The position numbers were made by a program, and so were the translations under genes. Below, piece by piece: positions 1 to 8,746 of a DNA stretch of 51,942 bases. This DNA comes from Legionella bononiensis (GTDB taxonomy: Bacteria > Pseudomonadota > Gammaproteobacteria > Legionellales > Legionellaceae), in contig NZ_JADOBG010000018.1 of assembly GCF_016786215.1 (NCBI RefSeq), forward strand, positions 1 through 51,942. The letters run 5' to 3'. The notes beneath the pieces were generated by a model, which had not been told where the DNA came from, did not search any database, and saw only the letters and a list, made by a program, of their open reading frames with translations. The number at the start of each line of letters is the position of its first letter. The first letter of the stretch is position 1.

Positions 1-192
1 ACTTTGGGTTCAACTTTGGGTTCAACTTTGGGTTCAACTTTGGGTTCAACTTTGGGTTCAACTTTGGGTTCAACTTTGGGTTCAACTTTGGGCTCAACTC
101 TTGGCTCAATTCTGGGCTCAACTTTGGGCTCAACTCTGTGCTCAAATCTGGGTTCAAATCTTGCCTCAACCCTTGGTTCAAACTTTGGCTCA
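1..192. repeat. 12-bp tandem repeat, at least 16 units, coding
   Basis: The unit actttgggttca is repeated head to tail from the window edge. The first seven units (1-84) are identical, and the next nine diverge progressively up to position 192 (for example actctgtgctca and aatcttgcctca). Because 12 is a multiple of 3, the reading frame is kept. Read on the minus strand in the frame of the left-edge gene, the units encode V-E-P-K, drifting to F-E-P-R and F-E-H-R. Identical units at the outer end and decayed units at the inner end suggest recent expansion by slippage. The array continues beyond the window. Confidence 0.95.
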
Positions 193-1325
193 GGTCTTAT
201 CAAAACTCCTGGGTTATAGGAATACAATTTTGCCAAATGGTCTTCTACACGCCCTAAACGTAAATTTAATTGTTGCGACGCCGCTGGATAGGTTTCTGGG
301 GCTGATTGAACTTTTCTACACATCGCTTCAATAATGTCACGCATTTTATAGTGAGAACCGTCACCAAATAGATATTCAGGGTATTCTGCGAATACTAATG
401 ACTCAAGATGGGCTCGATCTGTCATCATGTGACCAAACCATTCGTCTAACAAAAGGTGATTATCTAAAAAGTGATCTATCAAAGCATCCAGAGTTCTGTA
501 TTGATTTGGAATTGCGCTATATACTGGATAATGAGTCTGTATAGCGCCTGAATAACAATCCCAAGCGTGTTTTTGTTCTCGAAAAAATGTATTGACTGCA
601 ACCTTATTGGGGCTGTCTGTACATCCCAATGTACCTGTCATCCACCAATGAGCTTGATCAATCATTGAGGTGTTTGCGTAATTGGGCACATGGATTACTT
701 CGCCTCGTTGTATATCATTTAATGATAATAAATAATTTTTGATTGCGTGCCATCGTGCACCAAAACTCGCTTTCCAGACTGGCTCAGATGGGGTTTGAGC
801 AAAACGAGCACTTAGCCCCAATACTTCCGCTATTGCTTGCAAACCGGGCAATGTATTTTCTAGAAATCTTCGTTCTCTATCATTTGCCAATGCTAATCTC
901 TTGCTACCTGCGTTAGGATCGGCAATATGTATACCATAATCAGCGTTTTCAGTTCCTAAACGTAAATAGTCAGTACTACCAGCCATTGGTAAGCCAAATT
1001 TTAGAATGGAGCCAAAAGTTACAGAAATTCCTTCACTGTCTATCCTTGGATAGATGGATGAATGAAGTTCGCCCAGATGATTTTCTGCGGCAATGATTTT
1101 TTGTATTAATCCAGGTGATACACATATTCTCTTAAATTCCGGGCTTCTAAAAAACGAAAGCATGATTGCATCTCGTCCAGAAAATCCGATATTCCCGAAA
1201 GGAGCTCTCCATTTTGCTGACGCCTCTTGCATAAGAGCTACTTCATATGGGGTGAAGTTGGGTTTTGGATATAATCTTGAAAAATGAATTTTCATTTCAT
1301 CAATAATACACTGCAAATTTGACAT
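1..1325 (-). CDS. Left-edge partial gene, candidate Dot/Icm effector with EPK repeat tail
   Basis: An open minus-strand frame begins at the ATG at 1325-1323 and stays open to the window edge, so at least 441 residues are present and the C-terminus is missing. A GGAG Shine-Dalgarno lies 8 nt before the start. The first 370 or so residues form a soluble, mixed alpha/beta-looking region with no signal peptide or membrane segment (start MSNLQCIIDEMK; internal stretches such as QAHWWMTGTLGC and DEWFGHMMTD). From about residue 378 the protein becomes a degenerate tetrapeptide repeat of the type V-E-P-K/R. I do not recognise the N-terminal family. A PmrA-type promoter sits 60-90 nt upstream, which in Legionella is strongly associated with effectors of the Dot/Icm type IV secretion system. 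The effector assignment is therefore an inference from regulation. Existence of the gene is well supported; its function is unknown. Confidence 0.75.
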   Translation of the reverse strand, partial: MSNLQCIIDEMKIHFSRLYPKPNFTPYEVALMQEASAKWRAPFGNIGFSGRDAIMLSFFRSPEFKRICVSPGLIQKIIAAENHLGELHSSIYPRIDSEGISVTFGSILKFGLPMAGSTDYLRLGTENADYGIHIADPNAGSKRLALANDRERRFLENTLPGLQAIAEVLGLSARFAQTPSEPVWKASFGARWHAIKNYLLSLNDIQRGEVIHVPNYANTSMIDQAHWWMTGTLGCTDSPNKVAVNTFFREQKHAWDCYSGAIQTHYPVYSAIPNQYRTLDALIDHFLDNHLLLDEWFGHMMTDRAHLESLVFAEYPEYLFGDGSHYKMRDIIEAMCRKVQSAPETYPAASQQLNLRLGRVEDHLAKLYSYNPGVLIRPEPKFEPRVEARFEPRFEHRVEPKVEPRIEPRVEPKVEPKVEPKVEPKVEPKVEPKVEPKVEPK

Positions 1326-1746
1326 TTATTTGACTCCATTTTTGATTAATTTAAAAACAAAAACAACAATTGTTTTGCAAACATCATAAATGGTGGTGAT
1401 TAAAGAGATATTAATTTGGAATATGAATTAAAGTAGGGGGGCAACGAATTGTGTATAGGGCCTTAATGTAATAATTCATTTCACTGTACTGATGCCTGTC
1501 TGATGGTCATTAATTCCTGGTGTAATACTTGGTACAAACTAGTTGTTGTGGCTTTATCTCTGTATGTGGTTCACTATTTAACCATTTTGATAATCCATAT
1601 TGTTAATAATAGATACAGTCCTAAATACTCCTCTTTTGTGTTATGTAAGCACCTTACCTAGTAATAAAAATAAATAATTAGTTTAAAATGTGTGTAATTA
1701 TGGTACAATAATCGTTTGATCTGAACATATTGTTTTGGTTGTTGAT
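1326..1746. other. Divergent intergenic region between two effector-like genes
   Basis: This 421-bp AT-rich gap separates the divergent left-edge and SH2-domain genes. It holds the PmrA-type promoter described separately and, for the plus-strand gene, a weak promoter candidate: TTTAAA at 1682-1687, a 16-nt spacer and TACAAT at 1704-1709. A short palindrome, aacaattgtt, lies near 1364-1374. I see no ORF or RNA gene here. Confidence 0.5.
1383..1415 (-). promoter_or_regulatory. PmrA-type promoter of the left-edge gene
   Basis: On the minus strand, aTTAATatc (1415-1407), two bases, then tTTAATcac (1404-1396) form a direct repeat with an 11-bp period. After the second TTAAT there are exactly 10 nt, then TATGAT (1388-1383), a 5/6 match to the -10 consensus. 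The start codon follows about 58 nt later. The layout matches the Legionella PmrA box (consensus cTTAATatT in tandem) and is the same as at two other promoters in this window. Confidence 0.65.
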
Positions 1747-3585
1747 ATGCCCCAAGAAGCTGCTAAAAGACGTTTGGAACGTGAACTTAATAAATTAAAA
1801 CTGAATATTCCTTCATCTGTTTTTCAATACGATTTGAATCGTGCGCAGGCAATTGAGTATTTAAAAAATAATAAATCCGTACCGTTTATATTTCGCAAAT
1901 CAAGCATCCCAGGATATTTTGCTTTTGATATTCCCAGTGAAGACAGACAAAGTTTTACCCATATATTAGTTTTACCACCTGATTTAGATGGTGAGGAATT
2001 TAAATTATACAATTATGAAAATAAGAACTTTACTGAAACAGGTTCGTTAAGTCGTTATTTTGAGCGCGCCTGGGATGAGCTACACAATAGAATGAGATCG
2101 GCTGATGAAATCCGTTGGAATCAGTTCAAGCTTTCAAATGAACTTGCTCATAATGGAACAATTGTTGTACTGAGTACACAAAGCCTGGATAAGAAAAAAA
2201 TCGCGTTAACAGCGAAGGAAGTACAGAGTCATGCACAGCAAAATCCGGGTTTACAAAAATCAGGCGATGGGCATACAGGATTTGCAATGGCAGCGGTTTC
2301 AAACGCTCCATTTGCAGTTTTACGATCACAGGAAAATCGCGAAGAAGCAAATAATAAATTAAAGGATCATATTGGTGATAATGGATTAATAGTTGTAACT
2401 GGGCATGGCAGTCAAGTGGGTAATGCAGTGAGTGGAACCTACATCAACATTGACTTTCAGCAAGAGACCCGACCGGATGATGAAAAAATAGAACGTAGTC
2501 CACACGATATAGTCAGTTCAGCAATGGAGTCTGGACTAAAAAGTGGTAACAGCGTAACTATTTTGCTCTGTATTTGTTATGGCGCTTTAGACAGTCACCG
2601 GAATGGTACTAGTTTTGCTCATAAATTAGTGCGTGAGTTCGCAAAGCAAGGAATAAGCACAACAATATTAGCTACCGATCAACCATTCATTCGTTTTGGG
2701 GCAAATGTAATCATTGATAATAAAATCACATTTAATGAACGAGTAGGGATGGCCGCAAAGGACGTACATTTTATTACTGCCAAGGTTCATGGTCCTGATT
2801 CTAATCCTGTAATTACAGTATTTAAGCCCAATGAGAGCATTCAACTATCAAGCAAAGGTATTGAGTTCAAAAATCCCAATCAACTTCTGCTTGATCAACA
2901 TCTTCAACAAAAGAAGGTTGAAGAACAACGTCTGCAAAAGCTTGCAGAAGAACAGCTGCGCATCCAAAAACAAATTGAAGAAGAACAACGTCTGCAGAAA
3001 TTGGCTGATCAACAGCAATTGCAAAATCACTCTGAAGATCTTTTGGTCACAGGGCACGAAGAATCAAAAGTGAAGAAACCCATTGAGAATAAAGGTGATC
3101 AACAAAGGAATAGAACTACGACTCGAGAAAAATCGCCGCAAGAAAGAAGCTTTAATAAGCAACTTAAATTGCTCCTCAATAAAGGAAGTGATTTTAAATT
3201 ACGTCGAGATAGAGTAGATCAAATACAGCATAAGGGGACATTCCATGCTCTGAATGAAGCTTATAACGCGGTACTAAAACTTCATCAGGCTTTAAAAACA
3301 GATGGAGATGTGTATTTTGCCAATCCCACAACGGAAACTTATTCGATTTTTAAAGCGAATTGCGATCGTCATATCAAGGAAGCGCATAAAATACTGGATG
3401 TGCACAGAGGTTGGTCTGAATTTTTGATCAATCTGGCAATTGGGATTATTACTGCGGGATTGGGTCTTATTGTAAAAGGGGGGATCAACCTGGCGTTTAA
3501 TAGATCCTTCTTTTATGTACATCAAACAGATTCTTCAAAACAACTGGACGAAATAGAAGGATGGATAAAGCAAGCAACGCCATAA
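1747..3585 (+). CDS. SH2-domain, caspase-like (clan CD) multidomain putative effector
   Basis: Start chosen at ATG 1747 (612 residues); an in-frame TTG at 1735 is possible and neither has a clear Shine-Dalgarno. Domains in order: (a) residues about 23-115 resemble an SH2 domain, with FIFRKS in place of the FLVRES strand, putative phosphotyrosine-binding Arg50, and a final helix GSLSRYFERAW. (b) Residues about 130-335 look like a clan CD cysteine peptidase: hydrophobic strand then VVTGHGS (His220), and a second strand then LLCICYGA (Cys277, less likely Cys275). (c) A Gln/Glu-rich coiled coil lies around 375-435. (d) A C-terminal domain contains a Gly-rich hydrophobic hairpin (FLINLAIGIITAGLGLIVKGG, in part), a type of tail I have seen on many Legionella effectors. 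There is no signal peptide, as expected of Dot/Icm substrates. SH2 domains bind phosphotyrosine in eukaryotic cells, so the target is probably in the host. Protease activity is inferred only from the dyad. Confidence 0.7.
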   Translation: MPQEAAKRRLERELNKLKLNIPSSVFQYDLNRAQAIEYLKNNKSVPFIFRKSSIPGYFAFDIPSEDRQSFTHILVLPPDLDGEEFKLYNYENKNFTETGSLSRYFERAWDELHNRMRSADEIRWNQFKLSNELAHNGTIVVLSTQSLDKKKIALTAKEVQSHAQQNPGLQKSGDGHTGFAMAAVSNAPFAVLRSQENREEANNKLKDHIGDNGLIVVTGHGSQVGNAVSGTYINIDFQQETRPDDEKIERSPHDIVSSAMESGLKSGNSVTILLCICYGALDSHRNGTSFAHKLVREFAKQGISTTILATDQPFIRFGANVIIDNKITFNERVGMAAKDVHFITAKVHGPDSNPVITVFKPNESIQLSSKGIEFKNPNQLLLDQHLQQKKVEEQRLQKLAEEQLRIQKQIEEEQRLQKLADQQQLQNHSEDLLVTGHEESKVKKPIENKGDQQRNRTTTREKSPQERSFNKQLKLLLNKGSDFKLRRDRVDQIQHKGTFHALNEAYNAVLKLHQALKTDGDVYFANPTTETYSIFKANCDRHIKEAHKILDVHRGWSEFLINLAIGIITAGLGLIVKGGINLAFNRSFFYVHQTDSSKQLDEIEGWIKQATP

Positions 3586-3608
3586 ACTGAGCTTACCGTA
3601 TCAAGACC

Positions 3609-3634
3609 AGCACTGTTCAGGGTTTAACAGTGCT
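3609..3634. terminator. Hairpin terminator between convergent genes
   Basis: Perfect 9-bp stem, AGCACTGTT at 3609-3617 and AACAGTGCT at 3626-3634, with an 8-nt loop, then gtatccttt. It lies 24 bp after the stop of the SH2-domain gene and before the convergent end of the Tim44-like gene, so it could serve both directions. Confidence 0.6.
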
Positions 3635-3668
3635 GTATCCTTTATGCAAGTATTAATACTGAGTTTGA

Positions 3669-4487
3669 TTAAGGTTGATACACTTCTTGCTGGATTCCGC
3701 CAACCACCCATTCTTTGCTGTTGGTAAATTGATAAAAATGCCAGATTTCGTCAAGAGGCGCGATTGCTTCATCGTTTTCTTTTATTGATCCAGTAAACCG
3801 AACACTGGCAATAGTAGACAGTGTTTGTTTGGATACATCCAGTAATTCAGCATTCAAATTTATAACTTCAGTTTTATTGGGCTCATCACCGCGCTCATCA
3901 ATCTGCATTTTAATTTCAGCGAAGACTTCAGGAGTCGTAAAGGTTTGAATATCCTGGAGATTTTTTGTGTCGTATGCAGCTTGAAGACGTATAAAATTCA
4001 CTTTGGCATTACGTAAAAAGCTTTCTGAAACAAAGTCGACTGCATTAGAGCTGAAATGAGTGCTGTTACTACTGCTGCTGTCTGAATTAGGTTGAGCAAA
4101 TTGATTAAATGAATTGTGTCTGAATGCATTCGATTGGGAGGATTGAAGTCCTGGCTGCATTCTTCTGCGTAAATAACTTACTGCAAAAAAGATCACTGAA
4201 CCAAGAATTAACCAGGTCATTAACCCATTCGCCAGACCATTACCCATGAACAGACTGGCCAAAAGTCCACCAACCAAAAGTCCACCTAACATACCACCCC
4301 ATTTGCTTCTATTGGTTTTTTGTCCCATTGATGCAGTATTTTGTGGTTTATGTGATGAAAACAGGCTGCTTTGTGACCGTTGCACACCAAAACTTCTTCC
4401 GCCGCCAAAGCGTTTTGCAGACGCTTCATTAATGACCAGACCAAAAGACAGTAATGCAATTAATAAACATGAAAGGAAATTACGCAT
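3669..4487 (-). CDS. Tim44-like domain membrane protein
   Basis: The start is ATG 4487 (272 residues, MRNFLSCLLIALLSF). A good AGGGTG Shine-Dalgarno is 7 nt upstream; a longer frame to 4586 would overlap the preceding kinase gene and bury the signal peptide. The N-terminal hydrophobic segment ending at ASAKRFGGGRSFG is a Sec signal peptide or anchor. A Gly-rich pair of membrane segments follows at about residues 60-105 (GGMLGGLLVGGLLASLF, then LMTWLILGSVIFFAVSYL ending in RRR). The C-terminal 130 residues match the bacterial Tim44-like fold (family PF04280): helical FLRNAKVNFIRLQAAYDTKN, then a beta-rich part ending EIWHFYQF..KEWVVGGIQQE. Bacterial members are inner-membrane proteins of uncertain function. 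The gene follows the kinase-like gene on the same strand with an 82-bp gap. Confidence 0.8.
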   Translation of the reverse strand: MRNFLSCLLIALLSFGLVINEASAKRFGGGRSFGVQRSQSSLFSSHKPQNTASMGQKTNRSKWGGMLGGLLVGGLLASLFMGNGLANGLMTWLILGSVIFFAVSYLRRRMQPGLQSSQSNAFRHNSFNQFAQPNSDSSSSNSTHFSSNAVDFVSESFLRNAKVNFIRLQAAYDTKNLQDIQTFTTPEVFAEIKMQIDERGDEPNKTEVINLNAELLDVSKQTLSTIASVRFTGSIKENDEAIAPLDEIWHFYQFTNSKEWVVGGIQQEVYQP

Positions 4488-4569
4488 TTTAGTACACCCT
4501 ATTGTAGTTTGAGATGTCATTATATCTGAACACAAAGAAACTTGCTCGTGATCTGTTGTCACCCTATTT

Positions 4570-7218
4570 TTATAATTGCAATTCAATAGCTGAGATTGAA
4601 TAATCAGCTATTTTTTGAATCGGGAACATACCAAAAGAAGAACTTGAAGCTGCAACTGGTGGAGAGTATGGTCGATAATTTTCAGGAGACGCATAATATT
4701 GTGCAATTTCAGTAAATAATCTTTGATTCAAATGGTCTTGTTTCGGTTGTGATAAAAGTGTTTCTAATCCAAAATTTAATTTTTTTAAATGGACTAAATT
4801 AATACCTTTAAGCAGTAGTTTATTAAGATCTCCTATTAGTTTTTGATCAGTCATTAAGTGAGTTAACACCTGTTCAATTACTTGATAGGTTCCATATCGA
4901 TGAAGTCTATCAATAAAATGCAGCAGCTTTTCTATGGCACATAAATAAATGAATAAGTTCTTTAAAAGAAACTCATCCAAAATAGAATAGTGCTCGATTT
5001 GTGCTTTGAACTGATTGAAACAGTGCTCATAAATATCGTTATGTTGTTTTAGCGGATGATCGCTGTTTGAAAAAACCACGTGTAAATTAAATAAAAGGAA
5101 TAGTATATGTGTTTTTTGAATAAGATGGGAAACGTCATGATCGTCTTGAATGCGCAGTGTTCGAATCGATTCATTGAGGGCGTCCATACTGTAAGGGGAT
5201 TGTTTTAATGATGGGTATTGTACGAACAGGGATCTAAGGTGTAGTTGATTTTCAGAAATCCTGGCTAATTGAGTTGCTAAAGTACTTCGTGCTGCAAAAT
5301 ATGGGGAGAGATCCCTTGTTCCTGCTTCACTAAGCTGGTGTTCATTGAAATAGTGAATCCACTCTTCTGTTTTTTTTTGCCATTGGTCATTCCAATGTCT
5401 CGTTGTTTTGTATTTACTAAGAATCTCGGCGATTTGCTCTAAACAATGAAATTGCGCGTTAACCTGTTCAACCCAAACAGATAATTTTTTGCCTCGCTCC
5501 GCAGGTTCCATGACGAAACACGAATCAAGAGTTGCTTTTAGTGTTTGAATGATTGGAGAAATAGTGGGTTCAAGGTTCAAATTTAAAATTATTGCCGTAT
5601 TTTTGATTAACTTGCTGAACTTAATACAAAACTGCTCCTGTTCGATAGTGAGTTGAAGTGGGAATTCATTAAGAATATGTGTAAATAAAGTAAACCATTC
5701 TGCGGGCAGCTTATGCTTATTGTGAGACAGTGATTTTTTAACTGGTTTTAGACATTCATGATGTCGGGATATTAAACGGACACAGGCATTATCATCGCAC
5801 TCATCAATTAAATTGAATCGTAGAAGATTCAAAATATAGTGACTGCTAATTTTTATGTGATCTGGAATAGTTAATAAGGATTTAAATCGTTCCAGCTCCT
5901 CTGCTGAAGCCCTGGCTAGAAGTGCATGGTGTCTGGATATCCAGGACATTAGTGTTGCGGTAGGTTTATTTCCCAAGAACACTTGCTCACCGATAGTATA
6001 ATCCAGATTTTCTTCCAAACTGCTTTTTAACATTTCAGCGGTAACGGGAGGCAGTGAAGCAGGATGTAATTCACAAACGTCGTGTACTGCTTTGGATTGA
6101 TGAGCTAAAAGTGCTTCTTGAAAACTGGTTAATACTTCGTCCAATGAAGGCATTTCATCAGAATTTGAACCTAGTATCCGTTCAAATAGTTCCTGTAGTT
6201 TTGTTCGAATAGGCGCATCCAGAATCATGGAGTAGAATAATCCATGAAAATTGGGGTGTTCAATATCTTTGGCTAAAGCTGAAATACTTTTAAGGTTATA
6301 TCTGTAGCTTGCGCCAGCGAGGGTAAATATTATCATATAAAGTGCATACAAATCCGTTTGAGAAGAATAGGTGATTGGTTGATGGTTTTGTATTGCTTTA
6401 AACATGAGGCGATCTAATACCATCAAGTTACCTCTGGGACGTTCTGTTGTGTAGTGCTCCCCTGGTAATGCCTTAGCTAATCCCATGTCGATGACGGTAA
6501 TAATCCAATTGTGATCCTTGTATTCAGCCAGGATGTTTTGCGGTTTCAGATCACGGTGAACAATACGCTTGCCTGCATGTTTCCCGGAGCGGATTATTTC
6601 TTGCATTTGTTGCGGTACTTGTTCCAGTAATGCGCAGGCCAGTTTTAAAAATGATTCAGCATCCAGTTTATTAAAATAAGACTGGAGAGGTAAACCGGGC
6701 GCGCGATTCATGTGAAGATAAGACGATGATGAACCGTGTACCAAACGGTAATAAGCACCTAACCGCGGCATATTACTGGCTAAATAGTGTTCTCTATAAG
6801 CCGCTCGAATGGAATAATTTGGCTTGTCTGCTTTATCTGTTGGTTCTTCAGGATCGAAAAAAATAAGTTTAACAACATAGTTACCCGTAGTATCAAAAAC
6901 AGGTTGTCCGTTGTTAAAAATAATGGATTGAATGACCGGGAGAATACAACCGTAATGACCTTTTGATTCAAAAGTAAGTTCAATCACATCAAGTCGTATC
7001 GGGGGAGCATCAGAGAGCATCAATGGATCAGCAACAAATTGTATCACACCATGCGTTAAGACGTATTTTATGGGTTCGCCATCGATATTGGGCAGGATAT
7101 AGACTTCGTAAGGAATTAAATGTCCCGGATTTTCTCCATGAATTGAGCGCATCAATTCAACCGTGAGATTCATATTTTTTTCGAGAGTTGGATTAATAAT
7201 TTGTAGGGTATTGGGCAT
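4570..7218 (-). CDS. Large eukaryotic-like Ser/Thr protein kinase, putative effector
   Basis: 882 residues; ATG 7218 has GAAGAGA five bases upstream. The N-terminal third holds a complete set of protein kinase motifs: Lys117 in YVVKLIFF (ATP lysine), Glu143 in YREHY (candidate salt-bridge residue), HRDLKPQN with catalytic Asp223 and Asn228, and DMG (Asp244) in place of DFG. TDLYALYMIIFTLAG follows in the usual position of the DxWSLG helix. The remaining 500 or more residues are predicted helical, with many Leu/Gln heptads, and have no family I recognise. There is no signal peptide or transmembrane segment. Legionella secretes several such kinases (the LegK family) into host cells. I cannot match this one to a named LegK protein, so secretion is inferred. 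No PmrA box was seen upstream. Confidence 0.75.
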   Translation of the reverse strand: MPNTLQIINPTLEKNMNLTVELMRSIHGENPGHLIPYEVYILPNIDGEPIKYVLTHGVIQFVADPLMLSDAPPIRLDVIELTFESKGHYGCILPVIQSIIFNNGQPVFDTTGNYVVKLIFFDPEEPTDKADKPNYSIRAAYREHYLASNMPRLGAYYRLVHGSSSSYLHMNRAPGLPLQSYFNKLDAESFLKLACALLEQVPQQMQEIIRSGKHAGKRIVHRDLKPQNILAEYKDHNWIITVIDMGLAKALPGEHYTTERPRGNLMVLDRLMFKAIQNHQPITYSSQTDLYALYMIIFTLAGASYRYNLKSISALAKDIEHPNFHGLFYSMILDAPIRTKLQELFERILGSNSDEMPSLDEVLTSFQEALLAHQSKAVHDVCELHPASLPPVTAEMLKSSLEENLDYTIGEQVFLGNKPTATLMSWISRHHALLARASAEELERFKSLLTIPDHIKISSHYILNLLRFNLIDECDDNACVRLISRHHECLKPVKKSLSHNKHKLPAEWFTLFTHILNEFPLQLTIEQEQFCIKFSKLIKNTAIILNLNLEPTISPIIQTLKATLDSCFVMEPAERGKKLSVWVEQVNAQFHCLEQIAEILSKYKTTRHWNDQWQKKTEEWIHYFNEHQLSEAGTRDLSPYFAARSTLATQLARISENQLHLRSLFVQYPSLKQSPYSMDALNESIRTLRIQDDHDVSHLIQKTHILFLLFNLHVVFSNSDHPLKQHNDIYEHCFNQFKAQIEHYSILDEFLLKNLFIYLCAIEKLLHFIDRLHRYGTYQVIEQVLTHLMTDQKLIGDLNKLLLKGINLVHLKKLNFGLETLLSQPKQDHLNQRLFTEIAQYYASPENYRPYSPPVAASSSSFGMFPIQKIADYSISAIELQL

Positions 7219-7448
7219 AATTCTCTTCGTTACCGATGTCTAATAAAAATCAATAGTGGGCAATATTGTACCACAAGTAGAGGATTTCAGAATGTTTTGT
7301 TTTAAAGGTACATAGCGTATGTGAATCTTGAATGTATTGATAAGTTTAGCTCGTAATCACACGCTAATACAGTCAAAATTGAGGATCGCCAGGTTGGGTT
7401 TCCCTCTGATTTTTAATTATTCTGTGGAGCTTGCCTTCCTATAATTGG

Positions 7449-7476
7449 TTGCATTTAGTTTTGCTCTTGATATGAT
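7449..7476 (+). promoter_or_regulatory. Candidate sigma-70 promoter of the papain-like peptidase gene
   Basis: TTGCAT (7449-7454), a 16-nt spacer and TATGAT (7471-7476), 30 nt before the ATG at 7507. The -10 matches consensus at 5 of 6 positions; the -35 is weaker. Confidence 0.4.
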
Positions 7477-7506
7477 GCTAGAGAGTTAACTATAGGGATA
7501 TAATTT

Positions 7507-8568
7507 ATGAATAAATTGATTAATTTAGCTGTTTTGTCGTTATCTACTTCATTGGCTTTTGCCAGTCAGGTGAATCTCAAAGGAGAGGTTGAAGTTAATA
7601 TCACTCCTAAAAATCTTAGCGGTGTTTCTAAAACTCTGAAATTCAAACTTCCACAGTATGAATTATCCGCGAATGCCAAATCTTATTTGCATGATCAATT
7701 ATCTCAATATCCCAAAAATGCTGTATCTACGGCTTCTTTTGCGTCTGAATTACCCAGAAAAGTAAATGTAGGGATGCAATTAACTCCAGTTCTGGATCAA
7801 GGATATCATGGCAGCTGTGTGACATTCGCAGTCACTGCGGCACTGGATGCTACTTTGGGTGCCGGTGACTATATCAGTCAATTATGCAGTCTTGAATTAG
7901 GCAGTTATTTAGCTATTCATGATAAGGCTCAAGCCAGTGGTTGGAATGGTTCTTATGGATCATGGGTTCTGCAGCAAATTTCTGATTACGGCATTATTAG
8001 CAAAAATTATCAAAAACTTAACGGTTGTGCGGGCGTTAGAGACTATCCACTGCAAGAAGAAAACAATGAAGGCAAGCCAATGTCTGATAGTGAGTTTCTA
8101 TCCCATAGTATTCCTGTGTCCAATGTAATCAGTTGGGAAGCGTTATTACAGGACGAAGAAGCATTTTCTGCTAAAGCAGATATGAATGAGATTGTTTTTC
8201 AAATTAAAGAAGAACTGGCTAAAGGCAATCGTCTGACTGTTGGCATGTTGTTAGATGTCTATGTGGGCGATGCAGGAGCTGTTGGTACTAACCGTGCTTA
8301 CAACGACACCTGGATGTTGACTCCTGAAATTGTGATGGATGCAATGAATGGAAACATTTATGCTGGTCACGAACTCGTTATCACTGGATATGATGATGAT
8401 CTGGAAGTAACTGATAATGAAGGTCATGTGAATCGTGGTGTGTTTACTTTGCGTAACTCCTGGTCCAAATTAGCAGGAGATCAAGGCGATTATTACGTTA
8501 CTTATGATTACGTCAAGTTCCTTGCTTTGGAAGTAATGGCAGTTCGTTTGAAAGGTAAAACGGCATAG
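7507..8568 (+). CDS. Secreted papain-like (C1 family) cysteine peptidase, Lpg2622-like
   Basis: 353 residues beginning with a clear Sec signal peptide (MNKLINLAVLSLSTSLAFA, cut before SQ). A propeptide-like stretch precedes the catalytic domain. The active-site motifs are Cys104 in GYHGSCVTFAVTAALDA (preceded by the oxyanion Gln in LDQGYHG), His288 in YAGHELVITGYDDD, and Asn317 in LRNSWSK, in the C1A order. In L. pneumophila a peptidase of this type, Lpg2622, is a type II secretion substrate with a solved structure. Identification with it rests on memory of the family plus the gene's place near smc. The protein is probably exported to the periplasm and then outward by the type II system. It is transcribed alone, divergent from the kinase gene. 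Confidence 0.85.
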   Translation: MNKLINLAVLSLSTSLAFASQVNLKGEVEVNITPKNLSGVSKTLKFKLPQYELSANAKSYLHDQLSQYPKNAVSTASFASELPRKVNVGMQLTPVLDQGYHGSCVTFAVTAALDATLGAGDYISQLCSLELGSYLAIHDKAQASGWNGSYGSWVLQQISDYGIISKNYQKLNGCAGVRDYPLQEENNEGKPMSDSEFLSHSIPVSNVISWEALLQDEEAFSAKADMNEIVFQIKEELAKGNRLTVGMLLDVYVGDAGAVGTNRAYNDTWMLTPEIVMDAMNGNIYAGHELVITGYDDDLEVTDNEGHVNRGVFTLRNSWSKLAGDQGDYYVTYDYVKFLALEVMAVRLKGKTA

Positions 8569-8679
8569 AGTGCAAGTCAGTTAGAATAATAGACCTTCCG
8601 TTAAGGACTGTCTCTTAATCACATCTCTGTGGAATTTTCGCGGGATGACTGGCGTTTTTGCAGATTTCTCTAACTCGTT

Positions 8680-8714
8680 CCCCTCTCCACTACGCGTATC
8701 GTGGGGGAGAGGGG
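8680..8714. repeat. GC-rich hairpin, terminator or REP-like
   Basis: CCCCTCTCC (8680-8688) and GGAGAGGGG (8706-8714) form a 9-bp perfect stem around a 17-nt loop, ctacgcgtatcgtggg within. It lies between convergent genes (peptidase ending at 8568, phosphatase ending at 8747). The GC content is far above the surroundings. It has no following T-run on either strand, so a REP-type element is as likely as a terminator. Confidence 0.5.
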
Positions 8715-8746
8715 GATTAAAACTGTCGAAACAGCGACTTCTTAAA

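Noticed and set aside
4..219. Plus-strand ORF with a Gly-Ser-Thr-Leu repeat
   Set aside because: It is the complementary reading of the tandem repeat. The minus-strand frame is far longer, has a start, Shine-Dalgarno and promoter, and continues through non-repetitive sequence.
1682..1709. PmrA control of the SH2-domain gene
   Set aside because: No pair of TTAAT motifs with an 11-bp period was found on the plus strand upstream; only a weak ordinary promoter is visible.
8680..8714. CRISPR repeat or tRNA-like structure
   Set aside because: A single hairpin without spaced repeats, cloverleaf or CCA end. No CRISPR array or tRNA was seen anywhere in the window.
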